64,000 bases of DNA from Emticicia sp040253585 (GTDB taxonomy: Bacteria > Bacteroidota > Bacteroidia > Cytophagales > Spirosomataceae). Below the pieces are notes generated by a model. It was given only the letters and a program-made list of their open reading frames with translations, was not told where the DNA came from and did not search any database. Where the stretch lies: the NCBI RefSeq assembly GCF_040253585.1, contig NZ_JBELAU010000012.1:62001-126000 (forward strand), written 5' to 3'. Position numbers and translations under genes: made by a program. Numbering within the stretch: the first letter of the stretch is position 1; every line of letters begins with the position of its first letter. Below, one piece after another: positions 26,161 through 34,395 of this stretch.

Positions 26161-26188
26161 GTAGAGCCGTTGCATGCAACGGCTCTAC
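26161..26188. repeat. 28-bp perfect palindrome
   Basis: GTAGAGCCGTTGCA followed at once by its reverse complement. It lies between two convergent genes, and similar GTAGAG..GCATGC..CTCTAC palindromes are frequent in Bacteroidota spacers. It may end transcription on both strands, but there is no T run. Confidence 0.85.
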
Positions 26189-26212
26189 TACAATATCTCT
26201 ACGATAATTTAA

Positions 26213-27520
26213 TCAAACCAAATCGCCATATAAATCAAATTCTTCGGCGTTGTTGATTTTTACATTGGCAAAATCTCCCAGCCTTACGTACTGAGAAGCT
26301 GGTACAAGTACCTCATTATCAACTTCTGGCGAGTCAGATTCGGTTCTTCCGATAAAATAACCGCCTTCTTTTCTATCAAATAAAACCTTATAAGTATTAC
26401 CGATTTTAGCTTGATTCAATTCGGCAGAAATGCCTTGTTGAAGTTCCATAATAATATCGGTGCGTTCTTGTTTTACTTCGGCAGGGATATCATCGGGCAT
26501 CGTAAACGAATGTGTGTCATCTTCGTGCGAGTATTGGAAAACCCCCAATCTATCGAAACGCATTTTTTCTACGAAATGATACATTTCTTCAAAATGTTCT
26601 TCGGTTTCGCCTGGGTGACCCGCAATGAGCGTCGTTCTGATGGCAATATCTGGCACTTTCTCACGAATAGTGTTTATCAATGCCTCAGTTTTTGGTCGGT
26701 CAATGCCACGACGCATGATTTTTAGCATTTCAGACGAACCATGTTGCAGTGGCATATCGAGGTAGTTACACACATTTGAGCGATTCTTCATCACATCCAA
26801 AATATCCATCGGAAAACCTGAAGGATAAGCATATTGCAAGCGAATCCAGTCGATGCCTTCAACGTCCGATAATTTATCAAGCAATTCGGCTAAATTACGT
26901 TTCTTATAAATATCAAGACCATAATAAGTTAGGTCTTGAGCAATCAGAATTAATTCTTTTGTACCTTTTTTTGCTAAATTTTGTGCTTGTAGCACCAACT
27001 CATCCATTGGTCGGCTTACATGTCCACCACGCATGAGTGGAATCGCACAGAAGCTACATGGGCGGTCGCAACCTTCGGCAATCTTCAAGTAAGCGTAATG
27101 AGCAGGTGTAGTCAGTAGGCGTTCGCCAACTAACTCATGTTTATAGTCGGCTTTTAGGGTTTTCAGCATTCTTGGCAATTCATTTGTACCAAACCACGCA
27201 TCAACCGTTGGTATTTCTACCGAAAGCTCATCTTTATAACGGTGTGATAAACAACCAGTTACATACACTTTATCTACAATTCCTGCATCTTTGGCATCGA
27301 CATAACGCAAAATCGTATCGATAGATTCTTGCTTAGCATTATCAATAAAACCACAGGTATTAATGATAACAATATTGGCATCGTCTTTTTTCGACTCGTG
27401 TTCTACTTTCATGCCATTGCCTTTGAGTTGCGTATAAAGCACCTCCGAATCGACAAGGTTTTTTGAGCAACCGAGCGTAACGATATTGATTTTATTTTTT
27501 ACTATTCCTTTTGTTTTCAT
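26213..27520 (-). CDS. rimO: ribosomal protein S12 methylthiotransferase RimO
   Basis: A 435-residue radical-SAM methylthiotransferase that modifies Asp in ribosomal protein S12. The N-terminal UPF0004 domain starts INIVTLGCSKNLVDSEVL. The radical-SAM cluster motif is CDRPCSFCAIPLMRGGHVSRP. LQYAYPSGFP, NYLDMPLQHGSSEML and RTTLIAGHPGETEEHF are RimO-specific features. A C-terminal TRAM domain (about residues 365-435) ends it. All three N-terminal cluster cysteines are present. A -7 box lies at 27577-27584. Confidence 0.96.
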   Translation of the reverse strand: MKTKGIVKNKINIVTLGCSKNLVDSEVLYTQLKGNGMKVEHESKKDDANIVIINTCGFIDNAKQESIDTILRYVDAKDAGIVDKVYVTGCLSHRYKDELSVEIPTVDAWFGTNELPRMLKTLKADYKHELVGERLLTTPAHYAYLKIAEGCDRPCSFCAIPLMRGGHVSRPMDELVLQAQNLAKKGTKELILIAQDLTYYGLDIYKKRNLAELLDKLSDVEGIDWIRLQYAYPSGFPMDILDVMKNRSNVCNYLDMPLQHGSSEMLKIMRRGIDRPKTEALINTIREKVPDIAIRTTLIAGHPGETEEHFEEMYHFVEKMRFDRLGVFQYSHEDDTHSFTMPDDIPAEVKQERTDIIMELQQGISAELNQAKIGNTYKVLFDRKEGGYFIGRTESDSPEVDNEVLVPASQYVRLGDFANVKINNAEEFDLYGDLV

Positions 27521-27576
27521 TTTTCTTTTTAAACAATTCGGGAGAATTGTTGTACATATTTTTTTGCAAAGTTCGG

Positions 27577-27584
27577 CAAAAATA
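27577..27584 (-). promoter_or_regulatory. -7 promoter box of rimO
   Basis: TATTTTTG on the minus strand, 57 bp before the start. Confidence 0.4.
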
Positions 27585-27695
27585 CCTTGTTTTCCTATTC
27601 AAAAAGCTGGCTTTGCATAGTTTTACTGCAATTCCGCCGAATCGCTTTATTAGGTTTTATATATTGCATCAGAAAATGAATTTATAGTTGAAAAA

Positions 27696-28595
27696 ATGAC
27701 TCGTTCAAAAGAAATACCCAAACTTAACCCTTCACAGTTTGACGATTATCTTTTTGGAAATTGGAAGCCGAAAGTTTCGAGTTTATATGAGCATTTTCAT
27801 ATCGAACGTATCGAAAATTATAAGTCTTTTCTAAAACTTCCTGTTTTACCGCACCGTCGTTCGGTTTATTTTTTCTTATACGTAACTAAAGGCTTTGCCA
27901 TCCGAAGCAAAGGATTGAGTAATTATGAAGTAAAAGCTAATACATTTTTTTGTCTTTCAACCGACCAAATCACTTCACTTGAAGCCATTTCTGATGATGT
28001 AGAAGGATTTTATTGTCATTTTCAACCTGAGTTTTTCAATCAAACATTACTCAATATCGACCTTGAAAAAGATTTTCCTTTCTTTCAAATCACTTCCGAG
28101 CCGCTCATTCAACTTTCGGATAACCAGCGAATTGTTGATTTATTAGAAATCTTATTGGCCGAAAAGCTAAGAAACGAAGCCAATCGTGCCGAGATAATTG
28201 CTCTGTATTTAACAACTCTCTTGAAAGAAATAAAAGAATTTTATATACAAACTCCCAAAAGCAGCAATAATGCGGCCTCAAATCTTACACAACGCTACAA
28301 AAATCTGCTTTCTGAACTCATCTATGATAAAAAAACTGTTACAGAATTTGCCGAAATTCTGGCGGTTTCGCCCAATCATTTGCATAAATGCGTAAAGACC
28401 ACAACGGGTAAATCGGCCCACGAATTATTAGAAGAAATGAGAGTATTAGAAGCCAAAGTTTTGCTTAAACAAACACCAATGCGGATTGCTGAGATTGCAT
28501 TTAAGATTGGAGGCTTTGAGCCAAGCGATTTTTCGAGATTCTTTAAATCCAAGACAGGAATTTCTCCAAAAGAGTATCGGAATCTGCAAGATTAA
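27696..28595 (+). CDS. AraC family transcriptional regulator
   Basis: A 299-residue regulator. The N-terminal part (about 1-190) looks like a cupin sensor domain (HRRSVYFFLYVTKGFAIRS, NTFFCLST, GFYCHFQPEF). The C-terminal double helix-turn-helix reads TVTEFAEILAVSPNHLHKC, then RIAEIAFKIGGFEPSDFSRF and KTGISPKEYRN, which is the AraC signature. Its stop is directly adjacent to the stop of the convergent OmpA-family gene at 28596. A role in controlling the surface locus next door is plausible but not shown. Confidence 0.92.
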   Translation: MTRSKEIPKLNPSQFDDYLFGNWKPKVSSLYEHFHIERIENYKSFLKLPVLPHRRSVYFFLYVTKGFAIRSKGLSNYEVKANTFFCLSTDQITSLEAISDDVEGFYCHFQPEFFNQTLLNIDLEKDFPFFQITSEPLIQLSDNQRIVDLLEILLAEKLRNEANRAEIIALYLTTLLKEIKEFYIQTPKSSNNAASNLTQRYKNLLSELIYDKKTVTEFAEILAVSPNHLHKCVKTTTGKSAHELLEEMRVLEAKVLLKQTPMRIAEIAFKIGGFEPSDFSRFFKSKTGISPKEYRNLQD

Positions 28596-29624
28596 TTACA
28601 TCTTCACAAACTCAACTCTACGGTTTTCAGCTTTGCCTTCAAATGTTTTATTATCACCAATCGGTTTAGTTTCACCGTAGCCTTTGGTTGTGAGGCGACT
28701 GCCATCAATTCCAATCGAGACTAATTGATTTTTTACGGCATTGGCTCTTGCTTCTGAGAGTTTTAAGTTGCTGGCATCATCGCCATCAGCATCTGTATGT
28801 CCGCCGATTTCTAATTTAAGAGAGTTGTTTTCCTTCAAAATCTTAGCAATGGCATTGATTTCGCCCATCGAAGCAGGTTTAATAGTAGCTTTATTTACAT
28901 CGAAATTGATGCCGTGCGAAATGTATTTACCATCAGTAAATGCCTTTCCAATAAGGTTTTGGTCACCACCAGCGGCCAGTTTAAAGTTTTTAAAAGCCAT
29001 TGTTTTACCTTCGCTGTAATCGCCACCGACCATCAAATAGCTGGCTTTTAACTCTACTTCTGGAACACTCATCACACGGTATTGATTCATATATACTTTT
29101 ACTTGACCACCTTTTACGGCAATTGCATAATGAATCCATTTATTAAAATAGTTTTCGGCTAAAAAATCCTTCGGATTATCACCATTTAAAGTAGTACTGC
29201 TTGGGCCATAGAAAGTAGTATAATCTCGACTGGTTTCAATCGTTACGGCAGGTTCTTCTCCATTCATCAATAAAATTCTGATACCTGGGTTGCTATCATA
29301 TCCTTCGTCGAGATACGCATCAAACTCGATGGTATAATCTTTAGGTAAATAAGCGGCAGTTTTTACTCTTGGCAATAATTTGGTATAAAACTTCATCAAA
29401 AAAAATGCCTTTTCATCGCCCGATTTATTTACCACTGCTTGTCCTTCTTTTAACTTCCAATGTGTACCAAATTCGCCTTCTTGGCTATCCTGAAAATCAT
29501 CGGCAAAGATTATTTTATCTCCTGCTACAAAATCATAATTTTGATAGGCTTTTATGTCTTGGGCAAAAAGCCCCCCCGCCCCTAAAGGGGTGCTTAAAAT
29601 AAGTACTAAAATGAGTTTTTTCAT
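28596..29624 (-). CDS. OmpA-family outer-membrane protein with lectin-like N-terminal half
   Basis: A 342-residue protein. The signal peptide starts MKKLILVLILS and ends at LFAQ; seven residues inside it (TPLGAGG) come from a G-rich repeat at 29570-29593. Residues about 25-215 look like a LamG/concanavalin-type beta-sandwich (FADDFQDSQEGEFGTHWKL, YTIEFDAYLDEGYDSNPG, NKWIHYAIAVKGGQVKVYMN). The C-terminal OmpA domain (about 230-342) carries LEIGGHTDADGDDASNLKLSEARANAVK, a peptidoglycan-binding motif. The OmpA protein at 31867 has the same architecture. It lies 55 bp after the 341-residue secreted protein and is probably cotranscribed. Confidence 0.87.
   Translation of the reverse strand: MKKLILVLILSTPLGAGGLFAQDIKAYQNYDFVAGDKIIFADDFQDSQEGEFGTHWKLKEGQAVVNKSGDEKAFFLMKFYTKLLPRVKTAAYLPKDYTIEFDAYLDEGYDSNPGIRILLMNGEEPAVTIETSRDYTTFYGPSSTTLNGDNPKDFLAENYFNKWIHYAIAVKGGQVKVYMNQYRVMSVPEVELKASYLMVGGDYSEGKTMAFKNFKLAAGGDQNLIGKAFTDGKYISHGINFDVNKATIKPASMGEINAIAKILKENNSLKLEIGGHTDADGDDASNLKLSEARANAVKNQLVSIGIDGSRLTTKGYGETKPIGDNKTFEGKAENRRVEFVKM
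29570..29593. repeat. G-rich REP-like element inside a signal-peptide coding region
   Basis: On the minus strand it reads GCACCCCTTTAGGGGCGGGG followed by a G run. It encodes TPLGAGG in frame in the OmpA-family gene. Related to 5605, 29661, 37273 and 38900. Confidence 0.75.
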
Positions 29625-29660
29625 ATCTGTTTTTTTAAAAAAATTCTGAGTTTAAGAGTT

Positions 29661-29680
29661 CCCCTTTAGGGGTTAGGAGC
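29661..29680. repeat. G-rich REP-like element at a stop codon
   Basis: CCCCTTTAGGGGTTAGGAGC, ending at the stop codon of the 341-residue gene on the minus strand. Confidence 0.7.
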
Positions 29681-30705
29681 TAATTTGCTCTCATGGCTTT
29701 AAATTTGCCGCTTAGCCTTCCTCTGGCGATTTGTCCGTTATAATCACCCGCATAAACAATGGTATTTATCTTACCTTCAATATATTTTGCATCTTCATGG
29801 GTAATAATTACCGAACCAGTACAAAACTTATCCTCATTTGTATCGCCACAGCCCACACCCAGTTGAGTTCCGACAACCATATTTACACCACTATTTTCGG
29901 CTTCAAGGTTGAAAGTCCCTGCTCCAACACCTTTGTAGGCTATTGCCAAAATGTTATTTCCATTGGCGATGTTTTTGCTGCCATCCCCATCTGTATCAAT
30001 GGCTTCGAGAGCTAAACCCGTAAAACGAAGCACCGAAAGATTTTGGTTGGAGTCATAAATGTGCATGGCATTGGCGGTGAGTCCGTTGATATTGTAGCCT
30101 TTTTGCTTTGCTGCATCAATAGCCGCTTGCGGTAGATTTAGATTTGCCGTTTTGCCGATTCCACCATCAATTTTGGTTACAAACTTTGCATTTATAATTC
30201 CTAAATCGGGAATATGAAGTGTGAAAAAGGTTTCGTTTTCGGAGAAATAAATAGTTTTTAATAAAGTTACTTTAGGAAGATTGGTACTTTGTGGAAGCAA
30301 TTCTACCGAAACAATCATTTTTTTACCATTTGGAGCTGATTTTGGAGCAGTATAGGTGGCCGAATTAATATCGGTAATGATGTTTCCGCCACCTTCTACG
30401 ATTCTCCAATTGGTTACTTTATAGGGTTTTTCTTCTCCGTTTGGTAATTTTATGGTCTGACTTTTACGAAATAATTCGGGGGTGTCATCATCAGGATTGG
30501 CTTTGGGAGGCACCGTAACCTCGATACTTAACATACAACTTTCGGAGGCTTCTAACAAGCCTTTGTCTGAAACCAAATTGAGTTTGAAAGCCTTACTGGC
30601 TACTACCTCATCCCACATTTCTTTTGTCCAGCCTTCGGGAGTTTGGGCGAAACTTTCGATGACGCAGGTAGTAAAAAAGAAACATATTAATAGTAATTTT
30701 TTCAT
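29680..30705 (-). CDS. secreted protein of unknown function
   Basis: A 341-residue protein with a signal peptide ending at ESFAQ. The mature N-terminal half (AFKLNLVSDKGLLEASESCML and a PYKVTNWRIVEGGG stretch) looks like Ig-type beta strands. The C-terminal half has an acidic DTDGDGSKNI loop, AYKGVGAGTFNLEAE, two cysteines in GVGCGDTNEDKFCTG, and a closing YIEGKINTIVYAG. I do not recognise a family. It is transcribed from a promoter of the CCACC-GGGG type (30733-30780), and the OmpA-family gene lies downstream, so the two probably act together at the cell surface. Confidence 0.68.
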   Translation of the reverse strand: MKKLLLICFFFTTCVIESFAQTPEGWTKEMWDEVVASKAFKLNLVSDKGLLEASESCMLSIEVTVPPKANPDDDTPELFRKSQTIKLPNGEEKPYKVTNWRIVEGGGNIITDINSATYTAPKSAPNGKKMIVSVELLPQSTNLPKVTLLKTIYFSENETFFTLHIPDLGIINAKFVTKIDGGIGKTANLNLPQAAIDAAKQKGYNINGLTANAMHIYDSNQNLSVLRFTGLALEAIDTDGDGSKNIANGNNILAIAYKGVGAGTFNLEAENSGVNMVVGTQLGVGCGDTNEDKFCTGSVIITHEDAKYIEGKINTIVYAGDYNGQIARGRLSGKFKAMRAN

Positions 30706-30732
30706 GGTGAGTATTTGTTTGAATTATTGATT

Positions 30733-30780
30733 CAAAATTAGATTTTGAACCTTTATTTTTTCTCCACCAAAAAGGGGAAT
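30733..30780 (-). promoter_or_regulatory. promoter with CCACC-AAAAA-GGGG site
   Basis: The -7 box TAATTTTG is at 30733-30740 on the minus strand, 28 bp before the start at 30705. CCACC lies at 30764-30768 and GGGG at 30774-30777. The gap between CCACC and the -7 box is exactly 23 nt, as at 31813 and 35148. Confidence 0.72.
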
Positions 30781-30799
30781 TTTAGTGTATATAAAAGAA

Positions 30800-30823
30800 A
30801 AGCCCGCAATAATTTGCAGGCTT
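30800..30823 (-). terminator. terminator after the 313-residue secreted protein gene
   Basis: On the minus strand a 10-bp stem (AAGCCTGCAA with TTGCGGGCTT, one G-T pair) has a 4-nt loop and is followed by a T-rich run. Confidence 0.65.
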
Positions 30824-30845
30824 CATTATTGAGAAATGACAAAAA

Positions 30846-31787
30846 TCAAAGCTCTTTTAACCATTCTTCAGCTATTTTTCTGAATTCCAAGGTGGCAGGT
30901 TTGCCAATCCGATAAGATTGTTTCCAAATAGCTGATTTATCACGGTATTCCAAATTGGCAAAATCTTGGGCATTGTTATTACCAACTTTTACCAATTTTG
31001 CATCAAAATCTACATTGGCCGATTCTTCTAAAAATTGTTGTAGTTGGGCTTTTATGTTGGCTTTATAGTTTTTCTTTTCTTCGTATTGCTCCATGATAGA
31101 AGCATTGTTTTCTTTGGTATTTCTGATGTTTTCCTGAATCTCAGTATCGGTTAAAACTTTGGCATATTGTTTACAAAACTCAGCAGGGTTAGACTTTAGC
31201 ATTGGTTTTAGTTTTAAAGTGGCTTCGGCGTTGGCAATGCTATTTTTATACATTTGTTTCATCATTGTTAGCATTTTTTTCTCGTCATCGCTGATGCCAT
31301 CGGTCGACTTACTTTCTACCTCCTTCAACGCCTCTTTTGAACTTGATAAGATAGTCTCTTGCATCGAAAAAACTTGGTCGGTATAACCCGCAATCGTTAT
31401 ATCATTTTTGGTAGATTCGAGTTTTCCCTGATAGGTATTTGCATACTGTTCTTTCCATTCGGCAGAATTAGGGTCGGTATTTTGGATGTTTTTCTTTAAT
31501 TCTTTTTCATAATCTTTACTGAAATTGACAGAGTTGATAAAACTTTTAGCAAAGAGTCCAACAGCCCTTGCCATTGCCGCTTGTTCGGCCGCAGGAAGTT
31601 TAAAACCCAATTTTTTTAGTTCGGGAGTGAAATAAAACTTAAAACCTGGAAAAGTAGTAGAGGATGACAGGTTGATGATACGCTCTTTAAATTCTGGAAT
31701 ATTTACTTTGTATTTCGAGAGGTCGTCAACAACTCGAAAAGCACTGATGCTAATAAGGGTTATGCCTAAGATAGTGAGTTTTTTCAT
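30846..31787 (-). CDS. secreted protein of unknown function
   Basis: A 313-residue protein with a signal-like start MKKLTILGITLISISAF. The rest is highly helical and charged. It has heptad-like lysine/glutamate stretches (FSKDYEKELKKNIQ, EVESKSTDGISDDEKKML, IMEQYEEKKNYKANIKAQLQ), so coiled-coil segments are likely. No domain was recognised. It has its own CCACC-GGGG promoter (31813-31860) and its own terminator, so it is a single-gene unit within the surface locus. Function unknown. Confidence 0.65.
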   Translation of the reverse strand: MKKLTILGITLISISAFRVVDDLSKYKVNIPEFKERIINLSSSTTFPGFKFYFTPELKKLGFKLPAAEQAAMARAVGLFAKSFINSVNFSKDYEKELKKNIQNTDPNSAEWKEQYANTYQGKLESTKNDITIAGYTDQVFSMQETILSSSKEALKEVESKSTDGISDDEKKMLTMMKQMYKNSIANAEATLKLKPMLKSNPAEFCKQYAKVLTDTEIQENIRNTKENNASIMEQYEEKKNYKANIKAQLQQFLEESANVDFDAKLVKVGNNNAQDFANLEYRDKSAIWKQSYRIGKPATLEFRKIAEEWLKEL

Positions 31788-31812
31788 GGTATTTCAGATT
31801 GAGATAATGATA

Positions 31813-31860
31813 CAAAATTAGTGTACTGAAAATTGTTTATTCTCCACCAAAAAGGGGAAT
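31813..31860 (-). promoter_or_regulatory. promoter with CCACC-AAAAA-GGGG site
   Basis: -7 box TAATTTTG at 31813-31820; CCACC at 31844-31848; GGGG at 31854-31857. The gap from CCACC to the -7 box is 23 nt. It drives the gene starting at 31787. Confidence 0.72.
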
Positions 31861-31866
31861 TTATCG

Positions 31867-32982
31867 TCATATTTTCACAAATTCTACTCTTCTGTTTTCA
31901 GCTTTCCCTTCAAAGGTTTTGTTGTCACCAATGGGTTTTGCTTCACCATAACCTTTGGTGCTTAGTCGGCTGGTATCAATTCCGAGCGAAACTAATTTGT
32001 TTTTTACGGCATCGGCTCTTTCTTGCGAAAGTTTTAAGTTACTGGCATCATCCCCATCGGCATCGGTGTGGCCACCAATTTCAAATTTTAAGTCGGTATG
32101 CTCTTTCATCATTACAACAATCGTGTTGATTGTACCCATACTTTCGGGTTTGAGGATAGCTTTTGCCACATCAAAATTGATTCCACGAGCAATAAATCTA
32201 CCGTCGGTCGAGAGAGTTTTGTAAGGGTCGGCTCCACCTTCGGCTACTCTGATATTTTTAATAAAAACTTGTGCAGCCATTTCGTAAGCCGAAGTATTGG
32301 CCGAAATTTGGAAGCCCAATGCTCGCCCTTTGGTAATTTGAGCATTCAACACTCTTTCGCTATTGAGATATACTTTCAATGATTTTTCGGTAACAGCAAT
32401 AGAAACGTGTACCCATTTATCGCAGAGGTCTTCGTAAGTATCGCCAAGTTCTTCCAGCTTTTTGCCCGATGTGTAACTTCCTTTGGCGTTAGCAAACTGA
32501 ACAATGCCTTCGGCACCGATTGTCAAGGTATTGTTATAAAAATCGCCCAAAACCTCGTCTTGAAGCTCTCGGTTATAGTAATCGTCATTGTTGGCAAATT
32601 GTATCTCTAATCGGTTACCTCCAACATTGCCATCGGCAACAGCCTGTTTCCAAGGTTTGGCATTATGCCGATACAGGTAATCAAATTCTAAAGTAAAACG
32701 CTGCGGAGAAGCCCTTTTAAGATTATTTTTTAGGCGAGGATATGCAATGGGCGTACCATCTAATAAACCCATCGTCAACTCGCCATTGATTTTTGCCACT
32801 TCAACCTTACCCGAAACTATCCAATGAGAGGGAATTTCATCTGCACTTTCATCTAAGAAATTATCTTCAAACAAAACTTTATCGCCTGGTACAAAGTCAA
32901 ATTTAGCATAAGATTTTTCGGGAATTTGAGCAAATATGTCAAAACAAAGAGTACAAAGAATAATTATAAAGTAATTTTTCAT
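31867..32982 (-). CDS. OmpA-family outer-membrane protein with lectin-like N-terminal half
   Basis: A 371-residue paralogue of the protein at 28596. The signal peptide MKNYFIIILCTLCFDIFAQ leads to a beta-sandwich (FEDNFLDESADEIPSHWIV, RFTLEFDYLYRHN, DKWVHVSIAVTEKSLKVYLN). The C-terminal OmpA domain has FEIGGHTDADGDDASNLKLS, then RLSTKGYGEAKPIG and ENRRVEFVKI. A longer frame begins at 33045, but the signal peptide and a -7 box at 33010-33017 fix the start at 32982. The promoter is divergent from the PAS-LuxR gene and shares a 22-bp palindrome with it. Confidence 0.88.
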   Translation of the reverse strand: MKNYFIIILCTLCFDIFAQIPEKSYAKFDFVPGDKVLFEDNFLDESADEIPSHWIVSGKVEVAKINGELTMGLLDGTPIAYPRLKNNLKRASPQRFTLEFDYLYRHNAKPWKQAVADGNVGGNRLEIQFANNDDYYNRELQDEVLGDFYNNTLTIGAEGIVQFANAKGSYTSGKKLEELGDTYEDLCDKWVHVSIAVTEKSLKVYLNSERVLNAQITKGRALGFQISANTSAYEMAAQVFIKNIRVAEGGADPYKTLSTDGRFIARGINFDVAKAILKPESMGTINTIVVMMKEHTDLKFEIGGHTDADGDDASNLKLSQERADAVKNKLVSLGIDTSRLSTKGYGEAKPIGDNKTFEGKAENRRVEFVKI

Positions 32983-33009
32983 GGTTATTTGATTAGTTGA
33001 ATTTATTTC

Positions 33010-33086
33010 AAAGCTACTGAATGCGAAATGGTTTGTCAATGGCACAATTGTGCCATTGGATTTGCGAAAAAAAAAGATTATTTTTG
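33010..33086. promoter_or_regulatory. divergent promoter around a 22-bp perfect palindrome
   Basis: The palindrome CAATGGCACAA plus its reverse complement occupies 33038-33059. To the left, TAGCTTTG (33010-33017, minus strand) is 20 nt away and serves the OmpA-family gene. To the right, TATTTTTG (33079-33086, plus strand) is 19 nt away and serves the PAS-LuxR gene. The placement at the -33 region on both sides fits an operator for a dimeric regulator, possibly the PAS-LuxR protein itself. Confidence 0.78.
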
Positions 33087-33102
33087 ATAAAAAACCTTTA
33101 TA

Positions 33103-33912
33103 ATGAGTAACTTATCGACCTTGCAAAACCAGATAAAAGCCATTTACAAAAAGTTAAAAGGTTTTTATGAGTACCTTCCTCGTGATACCAATTTAGAGGA
33201 GTATATCGATAATTTTTCTTTTACCGAAACCATTGAGCGTATCTACGCCGTTGGCACTTACTGTTGGTTTATTTCGGATATGAAAAATGCTAAATGGGTA
33301 AAAGTTGGAGGGGCTATTGAGCAAATGACGGGTTATTCGACGACTGAATTACACAATGCTTCGTTTATAAAAGCTGCAAGATTTACATCGGCGGAAGAAC
33401 TGATGGCAACGGTACAGTCGGCAGAGTTATTTTGGCAATATTTCTATTCAAAACCTATTGAGCATCGTCCCAATATAAAATCTTCGCATACTTATCGGTT
33501 CATCAGAAAAAATGGTGAGACATTTCATGCACTTCAACAGAGTTCGACCCTGTTTTTTGATAAATTAGGAAATGGCGTGTATCAGTTCGACCTCATTACG
33601 GATATTTCGCATTTAGACCCAATTCCGAAACTCCGTTTTTATTTATTAGATACGAATGACCCCGAAGACATGAAAAATATTCCGATTCATGAAGGAATCA
33701 TTAGTAAAACAGAACCCATGCCAATCAGTTTATCCGAAAAAAGAGTTTTAGAATTGATAGCCAAAGGCAAAAGCATAAAAATGATTGCCGACGAACTGGG
33801 GCTGAGCGAAAATACAATCAAGCATCATCGAACCAATATGTTTGCTAAATGTGGAGTAAAAAACATGGCCGAACTCACCGGCAAAGCCCTTTCAAACGGT
33901 TGGTTTGAGTGA
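33103..33912 (+). CDS. PAS-domain LuxR-family transcriptional regulator
   Basis: A 269-residue regulator. The middle (about residues 45-180) resembles a PAS sensor: WFISDMKNAKWVKVGGAIEQ, MTGYSTTEL, YRFIRKNGETFHALQQSS and YQFDLITDISHL. The C-terminal LuxR-type helix-turn-helix is LSEKRVLELIAKGKSIKMIA, then DELGLSENTIKHHRTNMFAK. There is no receiver domain, so it probably senses a ligand directly. It is divergent from an OmpA-family gene across a shared palindrome and likely controls it, by inference from position. Confidence 0.88.
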   Translation: MSNLSTLQNQIKAIYKKLKGFYEYLPRDTNLEEYIDNFSFTETIERIYAVGTYCWFISDMKNAKWVKVGGAIEQMTGYSTTELHNASFIKAARFTSAEELMATVQSAELFWQYFYSKPIEHRPNIKSSHTYRFIRKNGETFHALQQSSTLFFDKLGNGVYQFDLITDISHLDPIPKLRFYLLDTNDPEDMKNIPIHEGIISKTEPMPISLSEKRVLELIAKGKSIKMIADELGLSENTIKHHRTNMFAKCGVKNMAELTGKALSNGWFE

Positions 33913-33917
33913 AATTC

Positions 33918-34385
33918 TTATAGTTTCACGGCCTTTGCTAAAGCTTTCACAGCTTCGCCATTGGGCTGATTTTTACCATTGACATCGACCAAAAGTTTAT
34001 CGCCAATTACCAGCGAAGCCGTTGCCATTTTGCTGGATTTCATATACGTTATACTTCCTTTTGCCGAGCCAACCACCAACTTTTCGTAGGTGTGAGCATC
34101 ATCTCCGCCATCACCTTGGTCGTTGCCTAATGCTCCGTAATCTACCATAGCAGGGTTTCCTTTGGGGTATTCGGTAATCGAAATTGAGATTGTCAGTTTG
34201 CTATTGCTGTATTTTTGTTCGCAGGTGTTCATGGGTGGCATTCCAGCCATATTCATGGAAGTACATTCAGATTTTCCGATAGGTTTATAACCCATTGTTT
34301 CCGCTGGGAATTTGGTAGATAATTGCCCGAAAGTTTCAGAAACCCAAAAAAGCGATAGAGTTAACATTAAAATGATTTTTTTCAT
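33918..34385 (-). CDS. small secreted protein of unknown function
   Basis: A 155-residue protein with a signal peptide ending TFGQ. The mature part contains a two-cysteine segment (SECTSMNMAGMPPMNTCEQ), then KYSNSKLTISISITEYPKGN and a closing KMATASLVIGDKLLVDVNG. The pattern of the second half resembles the C-terminal domain of the lipoprotein at 1718. No named family was recognised. It lies 10 bp after the gene at 34396, so both are served by the promoter at 35148. Confidence 0.65.
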   Translation of the reverse strand: MKKIILMLTLSLFWVSETFGQLSTKFPAETMGYKPIGKSECTSMNMAGMPPMNTCEQKYSNSKLTISISITEYPKGNPAMVDYGALGNDQGDGGDDAHTYEKLVVGSAKGSITYMKSSKMATASLVIGDKLLVDVNGKNQPNGEAVKALAKAVKL

Positions 34386-34395
34386 GGTTATTCGA

